Below are positions 36,620 to 45,836 of a DNA stretch of 64,000 bases, piece after piece. A program made the position numbers and the translations under genes. Below the pieces are notes generated by a model that saw nothing but the letters and a program-made list of their open reading frames with translations, had not been told where the DNA came from and did not search any database. The stretch lies in the NCBI GenBank assembly GCA_015056655.1, contig SVFV01000004.1, positions 1 to 64,000 of the forward strand, written 5' to 3'. Numbering within the stretch: position 1 is the stretch's first letter; the number at the start of each line of letters is the position of its first letter. The DNA is from Butyrivibrio sp. (lineage in GTDB: Bacteria > Bacillota > Clostridia > Lachnospirales > Lachnospiraceae).

Positions 36620-38710
36620 ATGGAAGGTAGTATTTCAACATTACGCTACAGAGCAGAAGAGATTTTAGAGGACATGACTCTTGATGAAAAGATAGGCATG
36701 ATCCATGGCAATGAGCTTTTTAAGACAAAAGGAGTTCCGAGGCTTGGAATTCCGCCTCTTGTCATGTCAGATGGACCTTGTGGTGTCAGGGCAGAATTTC
36801 ATCCAAGGGAATGGGTTAGCGTTGGAAATACAGATGATTATGTGACATACATCCCATGTAACAGCGCTATTGCTGCAACCTGGGACAGGAATCTTGCATA
36901 TAGTGCAGGTAGTGTTCTTGGCGAAGAAGCCAGGGGCAGGGGCAAGGATGTAATGCTTGCTCCCGGAGTAAACTTAAAGAGAACACCTTTATGCGGTAGA
37001 AATTTTGAATATTTTAGTGAGGATCCATACCTTACTTCTGAACTTGCTTCAGAGTATGTTAAAGGCGTACAGAGCTGGGATGTAGCTGCATGCCTTAAGC
37101 ATTTTGCGATAAATCATCAGGAGACAGCTAGGCTTGGAGTAGATGCTGATATTGATGATGATGTACTGGAGGATCTCTATCTTCAGGTATATAAGGATAT
37201 CATTGATGCGGCAAATCCTTATAGCATAATGAGTGCTTATAACCGAATTCATGGAGAGTTCTGCAGTCAGAGCAAATATCTTTTAAATGATGTTCTGCGT
37301 AAGAGATGGAACTATCAGGGCTTTGTAGTTTCTGACTGGGGAGCTGTTAATGATACAAAGCTTGCAGCAGAGGCGGCAATAGACTGTGAGATGTCTGTTA
37401 CCTATGATTTTGATGAGTATAAAATGGCCAATCCTTTAAAGAAGATGATTGAGGATGGTGAAATAGATGAGGCACTCATAGACGAAAAGGTTATCAGAAT
37501 CCTTATTCTGATGCTCAGACTTAATATGATAGGCGATGATCGCATGAACAGAAAGAACGCTTCTTATAATACTTTTGCTGCCAGGGCAAAGGTTCTGGAT
37601 ATAGCAAGAAGCAGTGTTGTTCTGTTAAAGAATGAGGACAATATCCTTCCTATCATAAGACCCGCTATAAAGGAAAAGAAGATTCTGGTAGTTGGAGAAA
37701 ACGCTAACAGAATTCATTCTAATAGCGGCGGTAGTGCGGAGATAAAGGCTCTATATGAGATATCTCCTCTTATGGGCTTAAAGAGCAGAATAGGTGGATC
37801 AACACAAATTGATTACCTTCAGGGATATTGCAGCAAGCTTGATGCTGGAAAGATTCAGGAAGGCACCAACTGGCAGGAACTCAGCCTTGAGAATGGCGGA
37901 GGAAGCGCTGCAGGCAACGGAGAAGCTGATAAAGAACTTAGGGAACTCAGGGGAAAACTGAGGGAAGAAGTGCTGAATGCATGTAATGAATATGAGTATA
38001 TAATATTTGTTGGCGGTTTAAACCATGACATCGATTCTGAAGGCGTGGATAGAAGGAATATAGAGCTTCCTTATGAGCAGAATGAGCTTCTGGAAGCACT
38101 TTTGGAGAAACGTCCTGATACAATCGTAGCGCTAATCGGTGGTGGCTGTGTGGATATGAGCAAATGGTCTTCAAAATGCAAGGCTTTATTGTGGATGTAC
38201 TACAATGGCATGGAAGGCGGAAATGCTCTTGCAGAGGTCATTGTTGGAGACATAAATCCAAGTGGTCGTCTCCCGGAGACCTTCTACTACTCAGAAAAAG
38301 ACTGCTCAGGAATTTCAGTAGGTGATTTTGGTGATGAGAAGATGGTTCATTATCGAGAAAGATTCCATATTGGCTATCGACACACCTGTAAAGAGAATAT
38401 AAAGGTTCAGTTCCCCTTTGGATATGGACTGTCATATTCAGATTTTGAAATAAAGGAAGCAAAATATAACAGGGGAATGCAGGAAGTTAAGGTCACTCTT
38501 TGTAATAATAGTGATTTTGATGCAGCAGAAGTTTTGCAGGTTTACAGGCTTCCTGATGAGATGGCTGATTATATACAGCTTGTTGGATTTGAGAAAATTT
38601 ATCTTAAAGCAAATGGGGCAATAGAGACTCAGATAAGCATAAAAGATAAATTTGGAACTGGCAGATATGCTGTTGGAAAACATGTACTGGAACTTATTCC
38701 TGTTGAATGA
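36620..38710 (+). CDS. GH3 beta-glucosidase/xylosidase-type enzyme
   Basis: A 696-aa GH3 enzyme without signal peptide. Barrel blocks are MSDGPCGVRAEF, GRNFEYFSEDPYLTSEL, LKHFAINHQE and nucleophile Asp239 in VVSDWGAVND; the alpha/beta domain (SSVVLLKNEDNILPI) and FN3 (FPFGYGLSYSDF) follow in normal order. I chose ATG 36620 (AAAGGG 6-7 nt upstream) over ATG 36605, which has no ribosome binding site. Last enzyme of the glycan locus; probably cleaves the beta-linked backbone or side groups of imported oligosaccharides. Confidence 0.88.
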   Translation: MEGSISTLRYRAEEILEDMTLDEKIGMIHGNELFKTKGVPRLGIPPLVMSDGPCGVRAEFHPREWVSVGNTDDYVTYIPCNSAIAATWDRNLAYSAGSVLGEEARGRGKDVMLAPGVNLKRTPLCGRNFEYFSEDPYLTSELASEYVKGVQSWDVAACLKHFAINHQETARLGVDADIDDDVLEDLYLQVYKDIIDAANPYSIMSAYNRIHGEFCSQSKYLLNDVLRKRWNYQGFVVSDWGAVNDTKLAAEAAIDCEMSVTYDFDEYKMANPLKKMIEDGEIDEALIDEKVIRILILMLRLNMIGDDRMNRKNASYNTFAARAKVLDIARSSVVLLKNEDNILPIIRPAIKEKKILVVGENANRIHSNSGGSAEIKALYEISPLMGLKSRIGGSTQIDYLQGYCSKLDAGKIQEGTNWQELSLENGGGSAAGNGEADKELRELRGKLREEVLNACNEYEYIIFVGGLNHDIDSEGVDRRNIELPYEQNELLEALLEKRPDTIVALIGGGCVDMSKWSSKCKALLWMYYNGMEGGNALAEVIVGDINPSGRLPETFYYSEKDCSGISVGDFGDEKMVHYRERFHIGYRHTCKENIKVQFPFGYGLSYSDFEIKEAKYNRGMQEVKVTLCNNSDFDAAEVLQVYRLPDEMADYIQLVGFEKIYLKANGAIETQISIKDKFGTGRYAVGKHVLELIPVE

Positions 38711-38852
38711 TTGAAAAATGATTCATGAAAACTGTTAATTGTCAAGTACGAGTTTTGAGGGAAGTTATTCATCTTTGGTAATACATAACAAACTATCTTA
38801 TTATATAATACAAATCATGAGTTGGATTTATAGAGACTTGAGGGGTGAACTT

Positions 38853-39167
38853 ATGAAAAACTTATTGGCAGGAGCCATACTGTCAATTATGCTTCTGCTA
38901 GGTACTCCGATCATTTCGCCAATGGTGGCTAGCGCAGCTACAGCTGAGGTCGCGTGTGAGCTTGCTTCAAACTCGGGTTTAGTCAATGGGGAGACGGAAA
39001 CCGAGAACGAGGAAGCTGAAGACGACGCGGAAGAAAAGGATAAGGAAGTGCTTGGAGAAAAACGGGACGATGGTTCCGGAATGTTCATAACAGGTGTCGA
39101 AATCGCAATTTGTATTATTTTTGTGGTAGGGCTGATATCAGCCGGAAAAAGTGGGTATGAAAAATAA
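38853..39167 (+). CDS. Small acidic membrane-anchored protein, unknown function
   Basis: A 104-aa protein with a signal peptide (KNLLAGAILSIMLLL, cleavage after VASAA likely), a roughly 35-residue Glu/Asp-rich stretch (ETENEEAEDDAEEKDKE) and a C-terminal membrane helix (GVEIAICIIFVVGLISAG) ending in a short basic tail. I know no family. ATG 38853 follows GAGGGGTG; a TATAAT at 38804-38809 may be its -10. It lies at the end of the glycan locus with its own promoter and terminator, so it is probably independent of it. Confidence 0.6.
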   Translation: MKNLLAGAILSIMLLLGTPIISPMVASAATAEVACELASNSGLVNGETETENEEAEDDAEEKDKEVLGEKRDDGSGMFITGVEIAICIIFVVGLISAGKSGYEK

Positions 39168-39172
39168 TATAT

Positions 39173-39203
39173 AAAAAATGCAGGCTTTGTGCCTGCATTT
39201 TTT
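39173..39203 (+). terminator. Rho-independent terminator
   Basis: AAAAAATGCAGGC pairs perfectly with GCCTGCATTTTTT over TTTGT. The flanking A and T runs let it work for the converging ACT gene as well. Confidence 0.9.
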
Positions 39204-39222
39204 GTGCTCGCATATAAACGAA

Positions 39223-39642
39223 TTATTCTTCACATTCTGCAACTGAGTTATAACCCTTATTGATAAGGATGTTCTCAACAGCATAAACATCATCTGTATG
39301 CATTACCATGATTGGAAGACCTGACTTTCTGTTAAAGGAAAGATAGGTGTAGTTAACGTTTATATTACTTTCATAAAGTGATTTTAAGATTTTGTCAAAG
39401 GCGCCAACCTCATCCGGACATTCAATAGCAAGAACCGGAGTAGTTTTACATATATAATCTGCCTTACGTAAAACCTCGATACTCTTTTCGGGATCAGAGA
39501 CAACCATGCGAATTATGCCATATTCAGCAGAATCATTGGTGACGGAACCCAGGATGTTGATATCATTCTGTCTGAGAATTCCTGTGATATTCTGGAAACA
39601 CCCCTTTTTGTTTTCAGCATAGATAGAAACCTGTTTTAACAT
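39223..39642 (-). CDS. Tandem ACT-domain protein
   Basis: A 139-aa cytoplasmic protein of two ACT domains (about residues 1-68 and 70-135). The first begins VSIYAENKKGCFQNITGIL; the second is VLAIECPDEVGAFDKILKSL. ACT domains bind amino acids and control enzymes; stand-alone tandem proteins of this size are common in Clostridia and may regulate amino-acid metabolism. The ligand is not inferable. GGGGAGG precedes the ATG on the minus strand. Confidence 0.85.
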   Translation of the reverse strand: MLKQVSIYAENKKGCFQNITGILRQNDINILGSVTNDSAEYGIIRMVVSDPEKSIEVLRKADYICKTTPVLAIECPDEVGAFDKILKSLYESNINVNYTYLSFNRKSGLPIMVMHTDDVYAVENILINKGYNSVAECEE

Positions 39643-39705
39643 TTTTTCCTCCCCTATTAAGTGGCGAAAGCATAGATATAGGTGCTAACATGAGCCTCAT
39701 AATAT

Positions 39706-39725
39706 GTTATAATACAACATGTTGT
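39706..39725 (+). promoter_or_regulatory. holA promoter: extended -10 with a palindrome over the start site
   Basis: TGTTATAAT gives an extended -10 (TATAAT at 39708-39713). The perfect palindrome ACAACATGTTGT follows at once (39714-39725) and covers the expected transcription start, a position suited to a repressor site. Confidence 0.45.
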
Positions 39726-39754
39726 GATAATGAATCAAGGGTATTGGTAAGTAT

Positions 39755-40768
39755 ATGGCTGCAAAAAAAACTACGGATTATCCTGCTAAACAAAGGCAGA
39801 TTAATGAGGATATAGCAAACGGAACCTTCAGGCCCTGTTATCTGATCTATGGGGATGAAGCATATCTTCGTATTCAGAATAAGGATAAGCTGAAAAAGGC
39901 TCTGCTTGGTAGCGCAGATTCAATGAATATGTCCCACTATGAAGGCGCTGGCCTTAATCCTTTAGAGATAATTGATATGGCTGAGACCCTCCCTTTTTTT
40001 GCAGAGAGAAGAGTCATCGTAATTGAGAACAGCGGCTTTTTTAAGAATGGATGTCCTGAGCTTGCTGAGTATTTAAAGAAGCCTTCTGAGTCAACAGCAT
40101 TTCTTTTTGTTGAGTCCGCTGTCGACAAGAGAAAGGACATGTACAAGGCTGTACACAAGACGGGACTTGATATCTGCTGCGAGACACCGGATGAGACGAT
40201 GCTTTCCAAGTGGATAATATCTAAGCTTGGTGCTGATGGAAAAAGAATCGCACCAAGGACCATAGCCTATCTTCTTACAAGAGTTGGCACAGATATGTCT
40301 AACCTTGTCAATGAGATGGAGAAGCTTGTGTGCTACACAGCTGACAGGGCAGAGATCACAGAGGCAGATGTTGATGCTGTATGTGCCAACTGGCTTAGCA
40401 GCAGGATATTTGAGATGACCGATGCCATTGTGGTAAAGAATCAGAAAAAGGCTATGGATATCTATTACGACCTGTTAGCCCTAAAAACTGCTCCTGAGCA
40501 GATTCTGGCTCTTATTGCAAGGCAGTTTAATCTCCTTCTTATAACGAAGGAACTGGTAGATAAAGGAAAGAGTGCAGAGGTTGCTTCAGCAATTGCTTTA
40601 CCTCCCTTTATAGCTTCTAAATATGTTGGATGGGCTAAAGGGTATTCCAGAAAGGCGTTAAAGGATGCCATTGATATGTGCCTTGAGAGCGATGCAGCAG
40701 TTAAAAGTGGAAAGCTTGACCATACTATAAGTGTAGAGATGATAATTGTTAAATCAACAGTTAGATAA
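39755..40768 (+). CDS. holA: DNA polymerase III delta subunit
   Basis: A 337-aa clamp-loader subunit that opens the sliding clamp. The N-terminal RPCYLIYGDEAYL, the segment LPFFAERRVIVIENSGFFK, and domains II and III (TDMSNLVNEMEKLVCYT, APEQILALIARQFNLLL) match HolA. The length is normal. The ribosome binding site is weak (GGTAAG). Expressed from the promoter at 39706 together with, or just ahead of, the DUF1653 gene. Confidence 0.92.
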   Translation: MAAKKTTDYPAKQRQINEDIANGTFRPCYLIYGDEAYLRIQNKDKLKKALLGSADSMNMSHYEGAGLNPLEIIDMAETLPFFAERRVIVIENSGFFKNGCPELAEYLKKPSESTAFLFVESAVDKRKDMYKAVHKTGLDICCETPDETMLSKWIISKLGADGKRIAPRTIAYLLTRVGTDMSNLVNEMEKLVCYTADRAEITEADVDAVCANWLSSRIFEMTDAIVVKNQKKAMDIYYDLLALKTAPEQILALIARQFNLLLITKELVDKGKSAEVASAIALPPFIASKYVGWAKGYSRKALKDAIDMCLESDAAVKSGKLDHTISVEMIIVKSTVR

Positions 40769-40787
40769 AGAATAATAATGGGTTATA

Positions 40788-40796
40788 TGTTATAAT
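40788..40796 (+). promoter_or_regulatory. Extended -10 element that decides the DUF1653 start
   Basis: TGTTATAAT (TATAAT at 40791-40796) overlaps the first in-frame ATG at 40795. A transcript from here would start near 40803, so that ATG cannot be the start; the TTG at 40822 with AAGGGGG upstream can. Confidence 0.5.
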
Positions 40797-40821
40797 GCTA
40801 AATGCAAAGGGGGCTAAGAAA

Positions 40822-41403
40822 TTGCGTAGACCATTACCACAGGAATTATACAGACATTTTAAAGGCGGAAAATATCAGGTAATTACAATAGCCAGAGATG
40901 CAGATACAGGCGAGGAGATCGTTGTGTACCAGGCTTTGTATGGCGAGTTTACCACCTATTGCAGACCTCTTTCAGAGTTTGTTTCAGAGGTTGATACAAA
41001 GAAGTATCCTAATGCAGATCAGAAGATGAGATTCGAACTTTTTACTCCTGAGGTTAAGGAGGAAAAGAAGGAGAGTGCATCATCTGAAAAGAAGGAGAAT
41101 GCGCCTGCCTCAAAGGATCAGGATGAGCCAAATAAGGGTGATTTCATGAGCCGTACTATTGAGCAGGAGGCCGAGGAGTTTGGGATGAATCCTCTTGTAG
41201 TGAAATTCCTCGATGCAGATTCTTCCGCTGACAGACTTGAGGTTTTAAATCAGATCAGACCCATTGTTACAAATGAGATGATCGATGTAATGGCAATGGC
41301 TATTGATACAGAGATTCCGGGAGACGATCCGGATGTTCGCTGTGGCGAGCTCAGAGAATGCCTTATTACGAAACAGAGATTCGAAGTTACAAGACTTCGA
41401 TAA
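40822..41403 (+). CDS. DUF1653 domain protein
   Basis: A 193-aa protein. The first 65 residues are a DUF1653 domain (LYRHFKGGKYQVITIARDAD, then VVYQALYGEF and RPLSEF); this domain is found in small proteins of unknown biochemical role. A Lys/Glu-rich linker and an acidic helical region (FGMNPLVVKFLDADSSADRL) follow that I do not recognise. I chose TTG 40822 because AAGGGGG lies 8 nt upstream and a -10 element overlaps the alternative ATG 40795. No function assigned. Confidence 0.75.
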   Translation: MRRPLPQELYRHFKGGKYQVITIARDADTGEEIVVYQALYGEFTTYCRPLSEFVSEVDTKKYPNADQKMRFELFTPEVKEEKKESASSEKKENAPASKDQDEPNKGDFMSRTIEQEAEEFGMNPLVVKFLDADSSADRLEVLNQIRPIVTNEMIDVMAMAIDTEIPGDDPDVRCGELRECLITKQRFEVTRLR

Positions 41404-41424
41404 TGAATGGAGATATGGGAAAAG

Positions 41425-42450
41425 ATGAAATTATTAAGTATTGCAGTACCTTGCTATAACTCTCAGGATTATATGAGCAAATGCATAGAGTCACTTCTTG
41501 TTGGTGGAGAGGATGTTGAGATTCTGGTTGTTGATGATGGTTCAACAGATAGAACAGCAGAGATTGCTGATGAATATGCAGCAAAATATCCTACAATCGT
41601 TCGTGCTATTCATAAGAAAAACGGAGGTCATGGTTCAGCTGTAAATGCAGGCCTTGAGAATGCAACCGGACTTTATTTCAAGGTTGTCGATAGTGATGAC
41701 TGGGTAAAGGAAGTTGCTTATCGCAAAATTCTTACTACTTTAGAGGAGTTTGTTGCAGGCAGTGAGAGACTTGACCTTCTTATCAGTAACTTCGTATATA
41801 ACAAAGAGGGTGAGGACAGACATAAGGTTATGCGTTATAACCGTATGTTCCCTATTGAAGAGCTCTTTACCTGGGATGATGTAAAGAGAGTATCAATTGG
41901 TCATTACCTTCTTATGCATTCAGTTATTTTCAGAACCAAGCTTTTAAGGGATTGCGGATTAAGACTTCCTGAGCACACATTCTATGTTGATAATATTTAT
42001 GTGTTTAATCCCCTTCCGTTCGTTAAGACAATGTACTACCTGGATGTAAACTTCTACTATTATTACATCGGAAGAGCAGATCAGTCTGTTAATCAGGAGA
42101 TAATGATTTCAAGACTTGATCAGCAGGTTAGAGTAAACAAGCTTATGGTTGATTATTATGTTGAGAACATTGGCATGATCAAATCAAATCCTAAGCGTCA
42201 TCACTACATGTTTAACTACCTTGAGATTATTACAGCTATTTCTACAATTCTTATGATTGCTTCTGGTACTAAGGAGAATCTTGAGAAGAGAAAAGAGCTT
42301 ATGAATTATATTAAATGTAAGAGCTTCTTACTTTATGCTAAGCTCCGCTACAGAATAGAAGGAGTATTTGTATATCTTCCTGGTAAGGGCGGAAGAAAGA
42401 TCACTCTTGCTGGATATAAGCTTGCTCAGAGACTTTACAACTTTAACTAA
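41425..42450 (+). CDS. Family 2 glycosyltransferase
   Basis: A 341-aa cytoplasmic glycosyltransferase with the GT-A fold: LLSIAVPCYNSQDYMSKCIES at the N terminus, ILVVDDGSTDRTAEIA for the nucleotide site, GGHGSAVNAG, and the D-x-D-like VVDSDDWV metal motif. No membrane helix beyond weakly hydrophobic C-terminal stretches. Donor and acceptor sugars are not predictable; surface polysaccharide or teichoic-acid-like glycan is likely. I chose ATG 41425 (KLLSIAVPCYN follows); an in-frame ATG at 41407 lies only 4 nt after the previous stop. Confidence 0.88.
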   Translation: MKLLSIAVPCYNSQDYMSKCIESLLVGGEDVEILVVDDGSTDRTAEIADEYAAKYPTIVRAIHKKNGGHGSAVNAGLENATGLYFKVVDSDDWVKEVAYRKILTTLEEFVAGSERLDLLISNFVYNKEGEDRHKVMRYNRMFPIEELFTWDDVKRVSIGHYLLMHSVIFRTKLLRDCGLRLPEHTFYVDNIYVFNPLPFVKTMYYLDVNFYYYYIGRADQSVNQEIMISRLDQQVRVNKLMVDYYVENIGMIKSNPKRHHYMFNYLEIITAISTILMIASGTKENLEKRKELMNYIKCKSFLLYAKLRYRIEGVFVYLPGKGGRKITLAGYKLAQRLYNFN

Positions 42451-42459
42451 GTTAATCAG

Positions 42460-42495
42460 AACCTCGTATGGCTTTAAAGCTGTACGAGGTTTTTT
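42460..42495 (+). terminator. Rho-independent terminator after the glycosyltransferase
   Basis: AACCTCGTA pairs with TACGAGGTT around an inner AGCTTTAAAGCT-like helix, followed by TTTTT. Confidence 0.85.
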
Positions 42496-42499
42496 AGTA

Positions 42500-42538
42500 C
42501 AAAAAAATCCCCACATTACGATTTTGAAATGCGGGGAT
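42500..42538 (-). terminator. Rho-independent terminator of the PAP2 gene
   Basis: Read on the minus strand, ATCCCCGCATT pairs with AATGTGGGGAT (one G-U) over a 10-nt loop and is followed by seven T. It sits back to back with the plus-strand terminator at 42460-42495. Confidence 0.85.
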
Positions 42539-42560
42539 GAATTAGTTCAATTTTAGTAGT

Positions 42561-43277
42561 TTATGCAGCTCTTCTGGCATTTAAGCGTTCCTCATATCTA
42601 CGATAGTAGTTAACGATGAATTCTGACTTGTAAACAATCAGGTTAGCCAGGATTGCAAAGAGGATACCACCAAGTACATCAATGACTGAATGCTGCTTTA
42701 TAAACATTGTTGAAAGAATGATAAGTATGCAGAAGATGAAGGAACTGATTCTTATCGTTTTATTCTTTCCAAAACGTTCTGAGTTAGCAATTGCAATATG
42801 TGTTCCTATTGCATTATACACATGGATGCTCGGCCAGAGATTAGTAGGCGTATCTGTAGTGTACAGATGAGCAATCATTGCTGTGAAAATGTTATCTCTA
42901 GGCATTACTGCAGGTCTTAAGTACTGAATGTTAGGCCACAGTGATGAGATAATAAGGAACAATGTCATTCCTGAGAAGAAAAATGCTGCGTTTTTGAAAA
43001 AGTCTTCTAAATCATATCTAAGTAAGAAATAAAAGAAGAAGAATGCGCAGTATGCAAACCATCCAAAATATGGAATAACAAAAATCTCAAGGAATGGAAT
43101 CTTGTCATCTAAAGCTGTATGTATTTCTGTGTAGTGTAAAGCCTTGGTGCCTTCAAGATGGAAAAACCAAACGAGATAGATGACTGCATATATTGCAACC
43201 GGAATGAGGCAGCGAATAGTTACCTCAATTCTCTCTCTTGTCCAGCCTCCAAGGAGTTCATTTAATCGTTTTTTCAT
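42561..43277 (-). CDS. PAP2 superfamily membrane phosphatase
   Basis: A 238-aa membrane protein with about six helices. PAP2 motifs are LWPSIHVYNAIG (the S-x-H core of motif 2) and KQHSVIDVLGG (the H-x-x-x-D of motif 3). Such enzymes dephosphorylate lipid phosphates (phosphatidate, undecaprenyl pyrophosphate) or act as inositolphosphotransferases. The neighbouring diacylglycerol-kinase gene on the same strand suggests lipid phosphate turnover. A good promoter lies at 43339-43367. Confidence 0.85.
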   Translation of the reverse strand: MKKRLNELLGGWTRERIEVTIRCLIPVAIYAVIYLVWFFHLEGTKALHYTEIHTALDDKIPFLEIFVIPYFGWFAYCAFFFFYFLLRYDLEDFFKNAAFFFSGMTLFLIISSLWPNIQYLRPAVMPRDNIFTAMIAHLYTTDTPTNLWPSIHVYNAIGTHIAIANSERFGKNKTIRISSFIFCILIILSTMFIKQHSVIDVLGGILFAILANLIVYKSEFIVNYYRRYEERLNARRAA

Positions 43278-43338
43278 ACAAAAATTTACCTTATTTCAAA
43301 GTAATTACAAAATCATTACAAAATATCTACTATGAAGT

Positions 43339-43367
43339 AATATACCCTAGAAGGCCCTTTTTTTCAA
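43339..43367 (-). promoter_or_regulatory. Sigma-A type promoter for the PAP2 gene
   Basis: On the minus strand TTGAAA (43362-43367) and TATATT (43339-43344) are separated by exactly 17 nt. Confidence 0.6.
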
Positions 43368-43418
43368 ACATAAAACTGCATAAAAAAGTCTTAAAATTCT
43401 ATTAAAATAGGGGATATT

Positions 43419-44390
43419 TCACAATAACATGTTAAGTCTCTGCTTTAGGCAGGTAAGTGTTATGGAGTCGGACTTAAGTAACACTTCTCCGTCAGTGTGA
43501 ACCCAAAGCGGGAGTTCAGTCTTTATGGTGATTTCCTTGGCTTTTATATGCCATACGCCCTTCTGACCATAATGTTTTCCAAAGTATGCAAGTGGAAGAA
43601 CTCTGAAAACCCTGGAGTTACTTATGTCACCTGCTGCAATCAGGTCAAAGTAGCCATCACTTAGATCTGCATCTGGAGCGAATTTGAAGCCACCACCTTC
43701 ATAATGATGGATCATAGCGGCAGCAAAAATAAAGTGGTCAATGTGAATGCTCTGGCCATCATCTGTAGTGATATCACAGGAGGGCTGTACAGCATTTAAA
43801 ATCTGCCTTACAGCAATTGATCCGTAGGTAAGCTTACCAAGTCCTATCTTATTAAGAATGTTTTTGGTGCCAGATGACAGAGCTTCTTCACACACAGCAG
43901 CATCAAAGCCTATTCCGCAGCTTACATCAAAGCGTCTGTCGGGGCTTATTCTATCGTCATGAAGTCTGGAGAAGGTCTTGGTCATATTATTGTAGTGAAT
44001 AGTACCTATATCCAGTTTTCTAGCTATCTGACCTTTTAAAATTTCATCCAGGAGTTCACTTTTATCCTTGGGGTAGTCCATATCTCTGACAAAATCATTG
44101 CCTGAACCAAGGGGAATAACACCGAGCCTTACATTATCAAAGTTCTCTATGCCGGAAACTACCTCGTTAATGGTTCCATCACCGCCCATTACAACCAGGT
44201 TGATTGGACCATCTGTAACATGATGAGTATCACCAGTAAGGCGCTTTGTAACAGCCATGGCATGGCCCGGTCCCTTAGTGAAAACTACCTTATAAGGAAT
44301 TCCCCTGGTTTTGCACTTTTCCTCAAAAAGGCTGTATATATTCTTTCCATTGCCGGATCTGGCTGATGGGTTAACTATGCAATAAAACAT
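43419..44390 (-). CDS. Diacylglycerol kinase family lipid kinase (YegS/DgkB-like)
   Basis: A 323-aa cytosolic, membrane-associated kinase. CIVNPSARSGNGK is the nucleotide region and VVMGGDGTINEVVSG the G-G-D-G-T catalytic loop; VIPLGSGNDFVRD follows. The C-terminal half matches the beta-sandwich (LPLWVHTDGEVL) of YegS/DgkB. It phosphorylates diacylglycerol or a related lipid. I chose ATG 44390 since GAGGAG lies 7 nt upstream; an earlier start at 44447 adds 19 residues without a ribosome binding site. Confidence 0.9.
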   Translation of the reverse strand: MFYCIVNPSARSGNGKNIYSLFEEKCKTRGIPYKVVFTKGPGHAMAVTKRLTGDTHHVTDGPINLVVMGGDGTINEVVSGIENFDNVRLGVIPLGSGNDFVRDMDYPKDKSELLDEILKGQIARKLDIGTIHYNNMTKTFSRLHDDRISPDRRFDVSCGIGFDAAVCEEALSSGTKNILNKIGLGKLTYGSIAVRQILNAVQPSCDITTDDGQSIHIDHFIFAAAMIHHYEGGGFKFAPDADLSDGYFDLIAAGDISNSRVFRVLPLAYFGKHYGQKGVWHIKAKEITIKTELPLWVHTDGEVLLKSDSITLTCLKQRLNMLL

Positions 44391-44433
44391 ACCTTGTCTC
44401 CTCATAAATAGACTAGAAAATAGTATAACATAG

Positions 44434-44462
44434 TTGAAGTTATCCATACAGTATGCTATTAT
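44434..44462 (+). promoter_or_regulatory. glyA promoter
   Basis: TTGAAG (44434-44439), a 17-nt spacer ending TGC, and TATTAT (44457-44462) give a sigma-A promoter with an extended -10. The ATG of glyA is 56 nt downstream. Confidence 0.65.
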
Positions 44463-44517
44463 ACATTGCGACGCTTTAACACATTAAATTGGCAAAATGC
44501 AGGAAAGGACAACAGCG

Positions 44518-45756
44518 ATGTATTCATTGGAGGAGCTTAAAAAAGTTGATGCGGATATCGCGAATCTTATTGAGGAGGAGATGCAGCGCCAGAACGATCA
44601 CATTGAGCTGATCGCATCTGAGAACTGGGTTAGCAAGGCTGTTATGGCAGCTATGGGTAGCCCTTTGACAAACAAATACGCAGAGGGACTTCCCGGAAAA
44701 CGCTATTATGGTGGTTGTCAGGTAGTTGATAAGGTTGAGAACATTGCCAGAGACAGAGCTAAAGAGCTCTTTAAATGTGACTATGCAAATGTTCAGCCCC
44801 ATTCCGGAGCTCAGGCAAACCTTGCAGTTCAGTTTGCGCTTCTTAAGCCGGGTGACACTATTCTTGGTATGAATTTAAGCCAGGGCGGACACCTTTCACA
44901 CGGAAGTCCGGCTAACATTTCCGGTACATACTATAATGTTGTTGCTTATGGTGTTGATGAGAATGGCTTTATTGATTATGACGAAGTAATCAGACTTGCA
45001 AAAGAGCATAAGCCTAAGCTTATCATTGCCGGTGCTTCTGCTTACTGCAGAACAATAGATTTCGCAAAATTCCGTGAGGCAGCTGATGCATGTGGCGCAG
45101 TTCTTATGGCTGACATTGCTCACATCGCTGGACTCGTTGCAGCTGGAGTACATCCTAGTCCGTTCCCTTATGCAGATGTTGTAACAACTACAACACATAA
45201 AACATTGAGAGGACCCAGAGGTGGTCTTATCCTTTGGAATCAGGAAGCTCAGGACAAGTATAAATTTAATAAGGCTGTTTTCCCTGGAATCCAGGGTGGC
45301 CCTCTTGAGCACGTAGTAGCAGCTAAGGCTGTTTGCTTCAAGGAAGCACTTACTCCTGAGTTTACAGAGTACCAGAAGCAGATCGTAAAGAATGCAAAGG
45401 CACTTGCTGAAGGACTTATGAAGAGAGGAGTACAGATCGTTTCTGGAGGTACAGATAATCACCTCATGCTTATCGATCTGACAAACTTCGATCTTACGGG
45501 TAAGGATGTTGAGAACTGGCTTGACGATGCTCACATCACAGCTAACAAGAACACAATTCCTAATGAGAAGCAGTCACCCTTCGTTACAAGTGGTATCAGA
45601 CTTGGTACACCTGCTGTAACAACACGTGGAATGAAGGAAGATGACATGGATCGCATCGCTGAGGCTATTTCAATTGTTATCAAGGGCAAGGGCGAGAAGA
45701 ACGATGAAGCAAGAGCTATCATTGACGAATTAACGAAAAAGTATCCTCTTATCTGA
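44518..45756 (+). CDS. glyA: Serine hydroxymethyltransferase
   Basis: A 412-aa PLP enzyme that converts serine and tetrahydrofolate to glycine and 5,10-methylene-THF. Visible blocks are [42 protein letters not shown] and the PLP Lys228 in [14 protein letters not shown]. The length is normal. I chose ATG 44518 (GGAAAGGA upstream). It has its own promoter and terminator. Confidence 0.97.
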   Translation: MYSLEELKKVDADIANLIEEEMQRQNDHIELIASENWVSKAVMAAMGSPLTNKYAEGLPGKRYYGGCQVVDKVENIARDRAKELFKCDYANVQPHSGAQANLAVQFALLKPGDTILGMNLSQGGHLSHGSPANISGTYYNVVAYGVDENGFIDYDEVIRLAKEHKPKLIIAGASAYCRTIDFAKFREAADACGAVLMADIAHIAGLVAAGVHPSPFPYADVVTTTTHKTLRGPRGGLILWNQEAQDKYKFNKAVFPGIQGGPLEHVVAAKAVCFKEALTPEFTEYQKQIVKNAKALAEGLMKRGVQIVSGGTDNHLMLIDLTNFDLTGKDVENWLDDAHITANKNTIPNEKQSPFVTSGIRLGTPAVTTRGMKEDDMDRIAEAISIVIKGKGEKNDEARAIIDELTKKYPLI

Positions 45757-45798
45757 TTTGAAAATTTAGAAACAATTTTATAGCAATTCCTATTTTTT

Positions 45799-45836
45799 AA
45801 AACCATCCGAAAAATTTTCGGGTGGTTTTATTTTTT
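45799..45836 (+). terminator. Rho-independent terminator after glyA
   Basis: AAAACCATCCGAAAA pairs with TTTTCGGGTGGTTTT (one G-U) around a 1-nt centre, followed by ATTTTTT. From here to 46009 the sequence is AT-rich, with nothing recognisable. Confidence 0.85.
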
